A DNA stretch of 64,000 nt from Mucor racemosus. Taxonomy: Eukaryota > Mucoromycota > Mucoromycetes > Mucorales > Mucoraceae. The stretch's first letter is position 1. Each line of letters begins with the position of its first letter. Positions 1 to 12,185 of this stretch are shown piece by piece. A program made the translations under genes and the position numbers. A model generated the notes under the pieces. The model had not been told where the DNA came from and did no database searches. It saw only the letters and a program-made list of their open reading frames with translations. The stretch covers positions 193,501 to 257,500 of the forward strand of contig JAPEHQ010000017.1 in NCBI GenBank assembly GCA_027405735.1, in the 5' to 3' direction.

Positions 1-1055
1 TAATAAAGCTTACTTGTTTTAAAGCGCTCTATAACATATTTTGATACAAAAAAATTCCGAGCACTTCTATTTTTTTTCATTTTTTTTTGGCATGTCTATA
101 GTAGGTTTCAAAATATTGGTTAAATTGAGCAACATTTTTTTTGTATTCATGCCATCAACGTCGTTGAGTTCTCTCTGACCCAATTTAGTTTTTTTTGAAA
201 TATTGATTCTTCGTGGAGATATCCTCAAAAATGTGTACAAAGAGATACCTTCGCTTCTAGCTTTAATTTTCCCCCTGTATACCCTCATCTCAAATTCTGA
301 TTTTAAAAAAAAATTGACAAAAATCTTGTTTTCTCTGCAAAAAATGCAGCTTAAAGGTTAAGCTATAGCTCGATCGGTAGATAATTTTGCTGTGTATCTT
401 TTCAATTACTTGTACCTAAAAAGTGTTTATGAAAAGTGATGTGTATATTCAAAAAACCTCCAAAATTTCAATTGCATTTTATGCAAAATTTAATGTGAAA
501 CATTAGTCCAAATTTTAATTAGATAGATGCAAAAACCAAAACTGTACAAGAAACATTTAACAGATTAGTTCAAATTACTTTATAGTTCATGAGCCATCAA
601 GCGAATTTGTTTTTTGGATCATTTTTTGACTGATTTAACAACAAATCGATTTTGAACCTCAGCTAGCCTAGGTTTTATATTCTAAGCTGTAATGTAAACT
701 ATTATTTCGATTTTCTCGACAAAATATTAATATTTTTCGCGGAAACAAAAAAATTCAGAGTAACTTTCAACTAGATCTAGTAAATATAAAATATATATAT
801 CTCAATTATGGAGCTTGAACTTTATTATCGATTTTAAGTCCATTTCTAATCCATTTTAGGTTAATGTTAGGTCAATATTAGGCCAACACACTTATAATCT
901 AGTATTAATTCTTTTATTTCAGGACATATATCAATTGTAAAGAGGAGAGATACATCATTTTTAAAATTTGACGGAAATCGACTCAATATTGGGCGAGAAC
1001 ATCCAAAACCTTCCTACTTCCTGGATACCATCTAACATCTATAACCTACTTTTTT
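1..1055. repeat. Repeat family R1, copy 1 (left-truncated by window edge)
   Basis: AT-rich interspersed repeat. The same sequence order recurs, diverged, at 12540-19915 (split by insertions) and 45625-47090, all in the same orientation. Landmarks shared by the copies are an ATAAAACTTACTT-like block, a poly-T tract, a TTGAGCAACAT block, the CCTCAAAAATGTGTACAAA block, a 'CAGTTCATGAGCCAT' block and, in copies 1 and 2, CAATATTGGGCGA near the end. The reverse strand has a short peptide-like stretch starting MRVYRGKI (67-288) with counterparts in the other copies, but it is broken in at least one, so I do not call it a gene. No terminal repeats or target duplications could be fixed. Class unknown. 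Confidence 0.75.
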
Positions 1056-1389
1056 ACTCCACTTAATAAATTCGAATTTTACATAATGATATATAGCCTT
1101 CCTATATGATATTTTGTGTGAAATAAACAGTTTAGTTTTTGGATGAGAAGTTGGTCCAGAATATGGTTTCGATTTTGCATACTCAGTCATTGATTTTAAG
1201 GAAAATGTTGCATTTCCTTTTATACTAAATCTACTTCTTCCGTCAGAAACTGGCCCCAAATGTTAAATGCTAACCCCCAGGAAGGTGACTGGTTTGACAG
1301 GAAGAACGTGTGTATACAAAATACCCAAGGTGCAAGGCCTTCAATCTAAACAAGTTTATTCCTCTCCATTAACTTTTTATTAAAAAAAA
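1056..1389. other. Intergenic, upstream of cyclophilin
   Basis: No gene is supported. A TATA-like stretch (TGTATACAAAATA, about 1311-1323) lies roughly 65 bases before the cyclophilin ATG and is a plausible core promoter. The short open frames here look random. Confidence 0.4.
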
Positions 1390-2229
1390 ATGGCTGCTAA
1401 AAATCTCCCCAAGGTCTTCTTTGATGTTGCCGTTAACGGTAAACCCACTGGTCGTATGACCTTCAAGGTAAAAAAAAAAAAAACGATAATGTACAAGACC
1501 ATAAAAAAGCACAATATCTAAACCTTTCATCGTAGCTCTTTGCTGATACTGTCCCCAAGACTGCCGAGAACTTCCGTGCTCTCTGTACTGGTGAGAAGGG
1601 TATTGGTAAGTCTGGTAAGCCTTTGACCTACAAGAACAGTGCTTTGTAAGTAGTAAAATGTGGTTGCTTTTGATGTTTATGTATTGATACGTTTTACAAT
1701 GCAATAGCCATCGTATCATTCCCGGTTTCATGGCTCAAGGTGGTGGTAAGTTTATTTTTTTGTGTAGGAATGATGTAGCCGTTTAATCAAATTTTTTCTG
1801 TATAGATTTCACTTTGGGTGATGGTCGTGGTGGTGAATCTATCTATGGTCATAAGTTTAATGAGTAAAGTTTTTGGTTTTGCATTTATGACAGTCTTGAT
1901 TTAACATTTGTTTTTTTCAAATTAGTGAAAACTTCACCTTGAAGCATCAAGGCAAGGGTATCTTGTCCATGGCTAATGCCGGTCCTGTAAGTTTTGTGTG
2001 TATATTTTGATATGTAAAAAATAACTAACAAAATTTAAATTAGAACACCAACGGTTCTCAATTCTTCATTACTTTTGACAACACTCCTTGGTTAGATGGT
2101 AACCACACTGTCTTTGGTCAAATTTCCGAGGGTAACGAAGTTTTGGATCTTTTGGAACAATACGGTACTCAAAGCGGTAGACCCACTGCCACTATTGAAA
2201 TCGTCGATTCTGGAGAACTCAAGGAATAA
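1390..2229 (+). CDS. Cyclophilin-type peptidyl-prolyl cis-trans isomerase (CypA-like)
   Basis: Catalyses cis-trans isomerisation of prolyl peptide bonds; cytosolic cyclophilins are also the receptors of cyclosporin A. Six exons: 1390-1467, 1536-1645, 1708-1745, 1806-1863, 1926-1986, 2044-2229, giving 176 aa. Hallmarks seen are [15 protein letters not shown] (catalytic Arg and Gln region), [23 protein letters not shown] and [10 protein letters not shown]. The insertion KSGKPLTYK after GEKGIG marks the divergent-loop subgroup, which explains a length slightly above the usual 165 aa. There is no signal peptide, so it is probably cytosolic. Exon 1 starts after an A-rich leader. The gene is convergent with SLA1, whose stop is only 44 bp away. 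Confidence 0.95.
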
Positions 2230-2273
2230 TAAGTTTAATTTATTGTTTTAAATAAAAATAATTGTAAATTAAA

Positions 2274-2832
2274 TTAATAGTAAAAACTACGCTGCTGCTG
2301 TTGTTGTTGCTCTTGTTGCTGTTGATTGCTAAATACACTGGGTGTGGAGGTATTGACAGTTTTAAATACTGAATATTTATCATTGGGATCTAAAAGATAC
2401 AGTCAGTAAACATACTTTGTCACATAAATCACTATTAAAATCTACCTATTTGAGGGATAGCATTGTTATTAAATTGAGGTTGTTGTGGCACAAAACCTGT
2501 ATTTTGTTGAGTCAAACCATAAGTTTGTTGTTGCATCATTGCAGGATTGTTCAAAGCACCGCTTCCAAATGGATTATCAGGCGTAGCATTTGCCCAATTT
2601 CTACCAGTTGCTTGAGGTTGTATTTGTGGGGATCCGAAATTACTACTAGCTGTTGATTGAAAGCTACTTGCTGTTAATTGTGGAGCAAGAGGAGGTGGTA
2701 ATACAGATTGTAATGGAACAGAATGCGAAGGCTGATTGCTGTACATGTATTGATTTAATGAAGATGAGCTGCCATTATTGGGAAATTGATGTGGTTGTTG
2801 TACAGATGGAGATGCAAAACTATTTCCTGTTG

Positions 2833-2865
<33 letters not shown>

Positions 2866-5800
2866 GGAATACATTGTTTGAGAAGTTGTTTGGTGGTAAT
2901 GGTGGTGGTGTTGGTGATATTTGCATTGAAGGTAAAGAAGTCATACTTCCTTGAGGTAACATTGTAGGTAATGCAGTGCTTTGGGATTGGAAGCTTGTTT
3001 GAGGTTGCATATTTGGTACTGCAGCACTTACACTACGTTGCAATGGTGAAAAGTTATTATTGTTATTAATACTGCTGGTTGTAGTTGTAGGTGGTGGTGG
3101 CACAGGTCGACTATTGGCAGCAGCGAGTGCAGGACTTCCTCCCCATTTAGCTAGCAATTGAGGATCGACCATACTTTGTTGAGGTAATTGTGGGATAGGT
3201 CGTTGACGCGCTGCTGCTGTTGCTGGTGAAGAAGAGACATTTGCTGGTAATGTATTGCTTCGATGAGCAGTAGAATTCCATGCTGATGCTGCTGGTTGTA
3301 CAGAAGGTGAAGAACCAGCACGAGGAGCCCAAGCATCATCTTCAAATGTAGTAGGCTTGGGTGGTGTATTTGAAGTATTGGAAGGAGATACAAACGAAGG
3401 GGCTGTATTGCTACTGTGGTTATTATGATTGTTAACAGGTAATGCAGCCAATGGTGAAATTCCTATTTGTTGTTGTTGCTGTTGTTGTTGGGATGGTGAA
3501 TGAACAGGCACTGCTGGTACAGGTTTCAATGGCTCAAATTGTTGTGGTGTCAATACAGAAGAATTAACATCACGAGGAGCAGAATGTGAAGGTGTAGGTC
3601 TTCCTGTTCCACGACGATGCAAACCAACATTATGATTGTTACTACCTTGTTCTTGTTCTTGCAATTGTCTTGCCAAAATTTCATCTTGTTCAATCTGCCA
3701 TTGAACATCGGCTTCATCATCACTATCACCGTCTTCAGGAATATAACTGACAGCACCAAATGTAACAGTTTTCTTGACCTTAATTTTTGGTCTTGTTGCA
3801 TCTTCATTATCTGAAGAAGGTTCAGCATGATTTGTTTCCATAAATCTTTGAATACGTTGTACATGTTTTTCAGACATGCCCAATAACTTCATTTTACGAT
3901 GTGTAAGACGCTCTACATCTTGTTCAGTCAACTTGTTGGCATCAAAGTTTCCAGCATATTCAACACAGGCACTATGAGGAAGATTTGCCCTTTTGAAATA
4001 ATCATACCAAGAAAATTTGTGGTTGGTATTATTTAATTGAGCAAGTGGTATATTATCGTTTTTATCTTCGTGTTCTTGCTTAATGCCAGTTTCTTGTTCG
4101 ATATAGTTTAAATCTTCAACACACATCCTTTGTGTAGGTACATCAATTTTAACACCATTTGATTTGAAAAGTCTAATTTTACCATTTGCACATGAAAGAA
4201 ATTGTGCTTCTACTTTGAATGCACCAGTACGATCTGTCCACATTCTGATTTTTGCTGGATCAGGCTCTATTATAATGCGTTAGATTTAACCCTTTGTGAT
4301 ACAAATACAACACATACTATTGGGATCGAGATGAGGTTGTTGATGTTGTTGGTTATCTAAAATTTAAGGCATATTAACATCAACATTCAAATAAACATTG
4401 GTTATAAATCATTACATGAAGGTAAGCTAGGTGATGGAGCTGCTCCTGTATTATTTGGTGGCGGTGGTGCAGGAATTTGACTACGTCCTATACAAATGTT
4501 TCGTATCAGATCATGAATATTCAATTACCAAAAACTCCATCAACTTACTTGGAGAGCCACCTCCCATTTGAGGTGAAGCAATAGCAGTTGCTGCAAACTA
4601 TCGAAAAAGCTCAGTAAAATGTCTTACAAAAACTGACAAAATATACTTACATTAGCCTGTCTCTTTGCATCAATCTCTTTCTGTTTAGCATCTTCTTGCA
4701 TTCTTCTTCTTCTATCAACTTCAGCTTGTCGAGCTTTTTCTTTTTCTTCCAAATCTCTTTGACGATTAAGTTCTGCCATCTCTTTTTGCCTTTTGAAATC
4801 ATCTTGCTCTTTTTGTTTTTGTTGTCTTTCTTCCATTTCCTTTCTTTGCTTTTCTTTAGCGGCAGCCTCTTTGGCAGCAGAAGCAGCAGCAGCCGTTTCT
4901 GATCTCTTCTTTTCTTCTGCTTCTTCTTCAGCTCTTAATTCCGCCTCATATTCATCTTGAAATTTAACGTAATTTGCAGGTACAATACCGGCAGTACCAT
5001 CTTTATGCTCAATTGTCCACCAATCTGTACTTCCAACATAATCGGTAATTAATACTTGCTCATGTTCTGTCAGATAAGTTTCCTCATCAGATTCAGGTTT
5101 AAAAGCAAAAAGAGCAATGGCCCATCGAGGCTCACATGCTGGCTCGTGACCATGTGTCGATGGTGTAGTTTCAGGTACAAAAGTTGATGTTACTGGTGGT
5201 TGTGGTGCTGGAGGTGGAGCTGCTATTGCTGAGTGAACTGAAACAGGAGAAGTTGCTATAGCAACAGCGGGTGATGGTGGTATAATCAACCCAGCAGCGG
5301 CTGATTTTGAAGACTCAATCTTTGCCAAGATACCTTTGGCTTCTGATTGTGATGCCGTTTGAAAATCAAATACAGAACGTTGTTCATCATTCATTTCAAT
5401 ATGAACATTTTTACCATCAATTGATGCAGTCAAAACTTGATTTACCTGAAATTGACGCACAGGAGATGATTTATCCGTTTCACTTCCATAACAAAACATG
5501 CCATTGCCAACCAATAAATTACCTTTAGATTTAGTCTTTTTCTTTTTGATTACATCATATTCATGAACAGACCAAGATAATGCTGAATCACTACGGTTTA
5601 AAATAGGTGATGCTATTGTTTGTTGAGCTGTAGGAGGAGGCGAAGGTGTACTGACAACTGCAGGCAAAGATTTTTCATTGTTTATAGCTCCTTCTTCTTC
5701 TTGTTCAACATAATTACTCGGGGCTAAACCAATATCACCATTTGATTTCTCAACTACAAACCAATCAGGATCATCATTCTCATATAAAGTCAATAGTTCA

Positions 5801-6142
5801 TCTTCATTGAAAGCAACTTCTTCGATAGACTGAGGCTGATAATCATAAATTGCTTTTACTAAACCGATAGGCTTTGCCTAAAAGCATAATAGAAATTTTA
5901 GATACAACAAAGTTTAAACTATATGTATACATATATATATTTACCTTTTCAACATAGTTGGACGGAATAATACCAATAGGACCTCCATCTTGTGTTGATG
6001 GTACTTTTAATTGAGCTTTATACCAGTCTGGGTCATTATTTTCGAGAATATACAAGGTATCATTAGTATTAAAGGATAGTTCTTCATCGTCTATTTGTGC
6101 TTGATAATCATAAAGTGCGACGCAGATAGCAACGTACTTCAT
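2274..6142 (-). CDS. SLA1: SLA1-like endocytic actin-regulatory protein (three SH3 domains, SHD1)
   Basis: Adaptor of cortical actin patches that links cargo, clathrin and actin nucleation in endocytosis. Seven exons: 5945-6142, 4651-5877, 4549-4597, 4416-4487, 4318-4356, 2446-4266 and 2274-2389, giving 1173 aa. Order of domains: SH3-1 (residues about 5-65, ALYDYQ...IIPSNYVEK), SH3-2 (AIYDYQ...LAPSNYVE), SH3-3 (ALFAFK...IVPANYVKF), an E/K/R/Q-rich coiled coil, SHD1 (MWTDRTGAFKVEAQF), SHD2/SAM-like segment (FSWYDYFKRANL), then a Q/P/N-rich tail. The tail has DNPFGSG and two sites fitting the Ark1/Prk1 kinase consensus (IQPQATG, LTQQNTG). The last exon encodes DPNDKYSVFKTV. Domain order and length match fungal Sla1. 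Confidence 0.92.
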
Positions 6143-7500
6143 GATACAGTTTTTTAGGGTAGTTTATCAACTAGGAAAGAAAGAAAGAGAAGAAATGTAT
6201 CATTTGTAAAGAGGAAGAAAGATTGCTTAAATTGGTACATCCTTGCGTGTGACTATTGGAGTCCCGAAACCTGTGTCTAAGGAAAATGCTTCTAATAAAA
6301 GAATGCGCGATCAGACTATTAATTGGGTTAGGAGGGAGTTGCGATGTTCTTGGTCTTTTGGAAAACGAAATCTCATTTTCTAAATCCCCTCCTCCTTCTT
6401 TAGACTCCCATTTTCAAAATATCAATAAAAATCATAATCGTCACTTTGACTCCCGGCAGATATAAAGTATCAAACCTTCACATCTCCTTTTTCACCTAGT
6501 TTACAACTATAGCTAGCTAAAGAAGAGATTGTTGATGGAGATAAAGGCCTGCCGCTGCCGCTGTTATATTTTAAACTCCGACTACATTTTTTGGTGTTTT
6601 CAGTATTTTCAAAAGATTATTATAGATTATTAAAACCACTTTATAAACATTTTAAAGTTACAAAGGTAATTAAAATTACATGAAGCTATTATACAATTTT
6701 TTTATTTTGTAGCATCTATTTAATTTTCTGTCATTTTGTATCATTTTTAAAGGGTGCCAAAAATTTTGATGAGACATTTTCAACTGAAGTTAAAATATGT
6801 TCTACACCATGATAACGAGAGAAAAAAACCTCAAAATAAAACCAGTGTATTAGAAACATATTATACTCTGTCAAATTCTTAAATTACTATACAATTGATG
6901 CTATAAGAAGTCTTTAAAAATATCAAAATCAGTGGCATTACATATGCTTGAATTCAATTATTGTTCATTGTTCTTATTGGTAGGTCGTTCAGCTGCTTTG
7001 AAGCACAGAGCTCATAAATGGGATTAATTCAATTAATGCTAACTCATTGCAATGGAATCTACCCCACTTTCCTATTTAAATACTCATAGTTTCTCAATTT
7101 TCTTGTTTCTTTTATCAAATACAGGACAAAGAAAAAATCAGCATTGATAACATGTACAATTGTAGTGATACATGAAAAAGAGAGTGAGCTCGTGCACAAA
7201 AAGAAGATTGGGCAATCCAATAAGGGCAATTCTTGGTGCACCGTCAGATACAACCCAATATTATATTCATTAAGGAGGGCTAAAAAGTATTGAAACAAGA
7301 ACAAAATATTCGGCAAAACCGTGTAAGCTGATCTGTACTACAAATCACTCATTTTTCACTCCTTGAAGTGTTTTATATACATTTCTCTCTTCCCTCTTTT
7401 TTCCCTTTTTTTTTTCTTTTTTTTTCTTTTATATATCTTTTTCCTTTCTTTATCCTTTTTTGTTTCTATAAAAATAAAAACGCGAATTACATAATAGATA
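6143..7500. other. Intergenic between divergent SLA1 and the Rap-like GTPase
   Basis: No gene supported. It must hold both promoters. A GATATAAAG motif is near 6460. CT-rich and poly-T tracts at 7385-7460 lie just before the GTPase ATG and look like a pyrimidine-rich leader or promoter. Small open frames show no family resemblance. Confidence 0.4.
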
Positions 7501-8180
7501 ATGAGAGAATATAAACTTGTTGTACTAGGATCTGGTGGTGTAGGAAAATCAGCATTGGTATGTTTTGTATATTTAATTTTTGAGCATAACATTGAAAATT
7601 GTATGTTAGACTGTTCAATTTGTTCAATCCATTTTTGTCGAGAAATATGACCCAACTATTGAGGATTCATATCGTAAACAAGTTGAAGTAGATGGTCAGC
7701 AATGTATGCTTGAAATTCTTGATACAGCAGGAACAGAACAATTCACAGCCATGAGAGATCTTTATATGAAAACTGGACAAGGTTTCCTTTTGGTATTTTC
7801 AATTACAAGTTCTGTTACTTTAACTGATCTCATTGAATTAAGAGAACAGATTTTACGAGTGAAAGATGGAGAAAATGTAAAAAAAAAAAAAAAAAAAAAT
7901 GACAGGTCAAAAATATAGATTTTTATTCATTTTTTTCTTCTTTTATTAGGTACCAATGGTGTTGGTAGGTAATAAATGTGATTTAGAGGAAGAAAGGATG
8001 GTTTCAAGAGAACAAGGCATGGAATTATCTCAACAATGGGGAGGAAAACCTTTTTATGAAACATCAGCAAGATTTAAGATCAATGTAGATGAAGTATTTT
8101 ATGATTTAGTCAGACAGATCAATAGACAAATGCCCTTCAAAGATAAACAAAAAAAGAGACTCAAATGCATTGTTTTATAA
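7501..8180 (+). CDS. Rap/RSR1-type Ras-family small GTPase
   Basis: Membrane-anchored GTP switch; fungal members (RSR1/BUD1, Krev-1-like) position polarity and bud or branch sites through Cdc42. Three exons 7501-7557, 7610-7876, 7950-8180 give 184 aa. Seen: P-loop GSGGVGKSA, effector loop YDPTIEDSY identical to Ras/Rap, [15 protein letters not shown] with Thr in place of Ras Gln61 (a Rap signature), NKCDL and ETSA guanine motifs, a basic tail, and C-terminal CIVL, a CaaL box predicting geranylgeranylation. Intron 2 contains a long poly-A run. Rap/RSR1 subfamily is favoured over Ras1 because of Thr61 and CIVL. Confidence 0.93.
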
Positions 8181-8515
8181 TTTCTATTTCTATTTTCTTT
8201 TTTAAACTGTACTAAACTACTATTTATTGTCTGCGACATTTCTATTATATATAAATATCCTCTTTTTTTTTATAATAATAAAGGACAAGATACGAATTCA
8301 ATAAGTATCACCCACGATTTTAATTATCATATGAAGGAGGCTTCTGGAAGAAGAAAAAAGGGATTAGAAAGGGGGTGGAAGTTTACATAATTATTCCATG
8401 TTGTCAGATACTTAAAATCATACAAAGTTTGAGATGATCGCCTTGTAATCATGCATTGTAAATACAATAAATATAAATACTTTGTTTATATCCAAATCAA
8501 TTACGTAACATAAAC

Positions 8516-8559
<44 letters not shown>

Positions 8560-8739
8560 TTTTGAATGTATTTGAATATTTGTAAAAAGGAGCATATATA
8601 ATAATAATTCAAAAGGAGGGGATGATGAAGGAGAGGGGAATGGGATGCAACAAGTTTGAAATATGGTTTTAAATGATGATTTTATATAAATGGTATACAT
8701 AAATAATAAATAAATAAATAATAATACACATATGATAAG
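8181..8739. other. Convergent intergenic region with 39-nt poly-T tract
   Basis: Lies between the 3' ends of the GTPase gene and the membrane-protein gene. It contains AATAAA-like signals after 8270 and an uninterrupted T39 tract at 8518-8556. No gene seen. Confidence 0.5.
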
Positions 8740-10196
8740 CTAATAATCATTATAGACTTTCAAATTACCAGCAAGAGTCATTGCTAATCCTACAGTAAGA
8801 GTGATGGTAGCACTTAAAGCACTGAAAATAGCGATTGATCTCTTTAAACTGGGTAACTTTCGAACAGCATAATCTGCCAATTTGCCTACACCTAGTGCAA
8901 AATAAACACATAAATACTCTGAAATGGGGATAAACGTTGCGCGGTAATAAGCTTTATCTTTGCGGAATCCCCAATATGCCCAGATGAAAAAAGCCGTATA
9001 AATTACACTCATCAAAAGTCTATTTTGACTTAATCTGGTTTGGAATATTTGATTTACTAGGAACATGATCATAAATCCGTAAGAAAATATTTGCCATCCA
9101 ATGCCTGGTTGAATCAAAGCAGTGAGTGTGCCATGAATGAAAACCCACGTTTCCAATAATAAGACCCATGATTTATTGCGATGACTCTGAATTATAGATT
9201 TTAGTATGATTATTATGATATTATTATATTATTATATAAAATTCTTTACCTTGTGCAAAAAGTTGGTTGATTGCCAAATCAATAAACATTGATATACAAA
9301 TCCAAATGTATGTCCCATTGTACCTTCCTATTCCGCAAGATAAATTAGCATTGATTAAAAACTGGTTTCAATATAAACATTACCACTGGATGGTAGTGAA
9401 AGTTAAGTACAGTTCCAAAACTCATAGCATAACCATGATATTTTCGAATAAAGTGAATAACTGAATCAGAAGCTGGTCTTTTTCCATAACCAAAAATGAT
9501 TCCCCGACTGAAATGTAAATAAAAAATGTTAGCATTGTTATATATATATAAAAAAAAAGACCTCTACTAATAAACAAATACACTTACTACGGGATTGCAA
9601 TGATAATGGCAAACACTAGAATTAATACAACAGATCCTTGAGCAAGACCTTCAGCGACATCAATAGCTAATCCATCATAAAATACATGTCCATGTACTAA
9701 TTTATAAATGGCCATAAATCCATTCAAATAAACCATTTGCCAATTCCACCATTGATAATCATCACTCCAACGTACTTGTTTCTTTTTTGATAACTGTACC
9801 ATAGCTAAAATAAACCACTGACCAAATTGATGTACCAAATATGTAAACCAAGCTATCGTTCTTCCAATTTGGCTTGGTTCCAAACATCTCCAAGGGTAAG
9901 CAAAGGGTGTATATTTACCTTTTTTTTTGTTTGTTAAAATTTAAAATTTAAAATGCAATGCATCATTGTTGTTGTTTTTAATTACCATTGATATATCGAG
10001 TACCTCTTATACTAAACCTTCCAAAGCCCATATCACCTCTTAATGGCTTGGAATTGTAAAAATCGGACCATGTGTTTGGTGAATTCCATAAAGCAGTTAC
10101 TGTCACCAAGAGCCCAAAGCCAAAGGATGCTAGTACATATACTGTAAATGGATATCTATTGAATACACTCTTCTGAGGGGGTGTATTTTGACCCAT
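8740..10196 (-). CDS. Uncharacterised multipass membrane protein
   Basis: Five exons: 9986-10196, 9588-9918, 9384-9507, 9250-9327, 8740-9186, giving 396 aa from the ATG that begins MGQNTPPQ; an in-frame ATG at 10217 would add 7 residues. Several hydrophobic helices are visible: one near residues 20-40, one around VHQFGQWFILAMV, one at SVVLILVFAIIIAIP, and four or more after METWVFIHG. Striking polar motifs are KYTPFAYPWRCLEPSQIGR, KLVHGHVFYDG and FHYHPVEGTMGH; the clustered histidines could bind metal. I do not recognise the family and assign no function. There is no clear signal peptide. Confidence 0.85.
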
Positions 10197-10547
10197 ATAA
10201 AAAAGAAGAAAAGACAATAATGAAGAAAAGGAAAAACGAAGGTTTTCGAATAAACTTTCTTTCTTTTGTGTTATCAGATCGTCGATTTCTAATGGGAAAA
10301 CTATTTCCTATTTGAGTCCTTCAGTCATTTGCTGGGTTTTATGATCGAAATAAATAGGTGGTTATATTACAAAGAGAAAAATGGTAATATTCCATGATGC
10401 CATGATTAGACAACACCATCATTAAGAGTACCAAAGTCAGTACTGTATTGAGCTCGTTTATTACTATACATAAAAAAAAAAACTGTATCAGATATTTGAT
10501 TTTGTTATTTCGGTTTCTTTTTCTGTAGAAAAATTTTGTACTACATA
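10197..10547. other. Intergenic, promoter of the membrane-protein gene
   Basis: No gene seen. It spans the upstream side of the minus-strand membrane-protein gene and the 3' side of the F-box gene. An A-rich stretch is at 10470-10485. Confidence 0.4.
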
Positions 10548-12185
10548 TTAAATTAGTAATCTTTTACTGTCATCTTGTTTTATATCAAGTAAAACATCGG
10601 CTTCCAGCGACAAGCATTCCAATATCAATATCGTAACTTCATCCAGTTGGCAATCAATAAGCGTCAATTCTTTCAATGTGGGACAATTTTTGAATAAAAA
10701 TTGAAATATGCATTTATCGACGGAAATGCTATTGGCCGTTAAAGATTTAAAAGATTTGTAATTGATTTTCGTTGAACTAGTTGATAATGTAAACCTGATA
10801 TCATTCTGTAAACAACCACCACAGAATTCATAAAATGTCGATGTTAAAGTCAGAGATTCCAAATTTGAAAAGTAGTTTAATATTTGATCAAGATATATTG
10901 CTCGTTTCTTTGTTATGATGTTAGACCATGAAAATTCACCTCCAATGCCAATGTCTAGAGAAAGTTCCACCACAAGCTTATTGATAGGTCTTATTATGGC
11001 ATATTCCAACAGGTCTACTTCACTGACATTGCTATCTTCATCTTCTTCATCAGGATCTCGCATAAACCGATAATCCAATTCTTGATGCACTACTTTTTGG
11101 TTCCCGGATTGTTCTGATGTTGTAGTCAATTTTGATTTAAATCTACAACTATAATCAAAGTCATCTGGAATCACAAACGATGATTTAACTGAAACACTTG
11201 TTTTAATATTAGTCGACTCATTGCAATGATCATATAATAAAGTAGCAGTAGCTGCTTGCATGAACGATATATCGTCGACATATCGAAAATCCATTTTCAG
11301 TTGTCGAATATTTGTGTATTTAATCAAATCTATGATTGATCGTACAATTTCGAACTTGGTATATCGTCTGACAGTATAGCCAGAGAGCTTTGGGAGTATA
11401 TTGTTCACTACTAAAGTGAGTTTGTCAACATTGTGATAAGTTGATTTAATGATTGGAAACCACGCTGAGTCTGGATGATGGATGAGGCATTTCAAAGTTT
11501 GAATATGGTTATTATGTTTGTCTATCAAAGGAATGACAGAGGCAGCAGCATTAGTTTCATTGATATTTTCCATGCATACCATCAAACTAAGTTCTCGAAG
11601 AAGTGGGGCACAAAGATGTAATGATTTCACTATACTCGTTTTCAAAAGTAAAGAACGTGTGGTAATTTCTGCTTTCAGTAACTTTGGCGACGGTGACGAT
11701 ATGAATGACAGAATGCTTTGATCGTGCTCAAAAAATGCGGCTTCTTGTAACCTGTCCTTGATCTTATTACATACTTGTAATGAAAGTCTGTTTCTAGAGA
11801 CCGGTACTTTTGCTAAATGTAACCAAACGTTCGAGAGATTGAGTTCGTTCATGCAACGCCAATATTTATTGTGCGAAAACAGTAATTCGTGCAAATTCAT
11901 ACAATACCGAGTCAATAATTCAAATTCTGTAAATGTAACCGGTCTTTCGTTAAAATCTTCAATATACAATTCCATGTTTCTAACAAATTTTCCAGGTGTC
12001 AGTTCGTGATGAGCAATAACATATAAAAACGCTCGAAAGGAACGACACGTTTTGATGGTGACTGAACCGTAAAGAGATTCAAACATGGCTCGATACCAAC
12101 TTTTGCAAACTGTGAGACATTCCAGTATTTCTTTTTTCGATAAATATTCAGATATATTTCGAACTACTTCGAATGGTATAATCAT
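10548..12185 (-). CDS. F-box protein with leucine-rich C-terminal region
   Basis: Likely substrate receptor of an SCF ubiquitin ligase. Intronless, 545 aa. The N-terminus (residues about 1-45, IIPFEVVRNISEYLSKKEILECLTVCKSWY split over the F-box) has the LP-like start, the central LxxC/VxKxW pattern and a following YGSV that are typical of fungal F-box proteins. The rest is leucine-rich and irregular, with repeat-like stretches such as LRELSLMVC, LESLTLTSTF and LKELTLIDCQL, as in degenerate LRRs. Large families of such intronless F-box/LRR proteins occur in Mucoromycota (family knowledge). Substrate unknown. Confidence 0.8.
   Translation of the reverse strand: MIIPFEVVRNISEYLSKKEILECLTVCKSWYRAMFESLYGSVTIKTCRSFRAFLYVIAHHELTPGKFVRNMELYIEDFNERPVTFTEFELLTRYCMNLHELLFSHNKYWRCMNELNLSNVWLHLAKVPVSRNRLSLQVCNKIKDRLQEAAFFEHDQSILSFISSPSPKLLKAEITTRSLLLKTSIVKSLHLCAPLLRELSLMVCMENINETNAAASVIPLIDKHNNHIQTLKCLIHHPDSAWFPIIKSTYHNVDKLTLVVNNILPKLSGYTVRRYTKFEIVRSIIDLIKYTNIRQLKMDFRYVDDISFMQAATATLLYDHCNESTNIKTSVSVKSSFVIPDDFDYSCRFKSKLTTTSEQSGNQKVVHQELDYRFMRDPDEEDEDSNVSEVDLLEYAIIRPINKLVVELSLDIGIGGEFSWSNIITKKRAIYLDQILNYFSNLESLTLTSTFYEFCGGCLQNDIRFTLSTSSTKINYKSFKSLTANSISVDKCIFQFLFKNCPTLKELTLIDCQLDEVTILILECLSLEADVLLDIKQDDSKRLLI

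Noticed and set aside
67..288. 73-codon minus-strand ORF in R1
   Set aside because: Counterparts in other R1 copies are interrupted; kept as a repeat property, not a gene.
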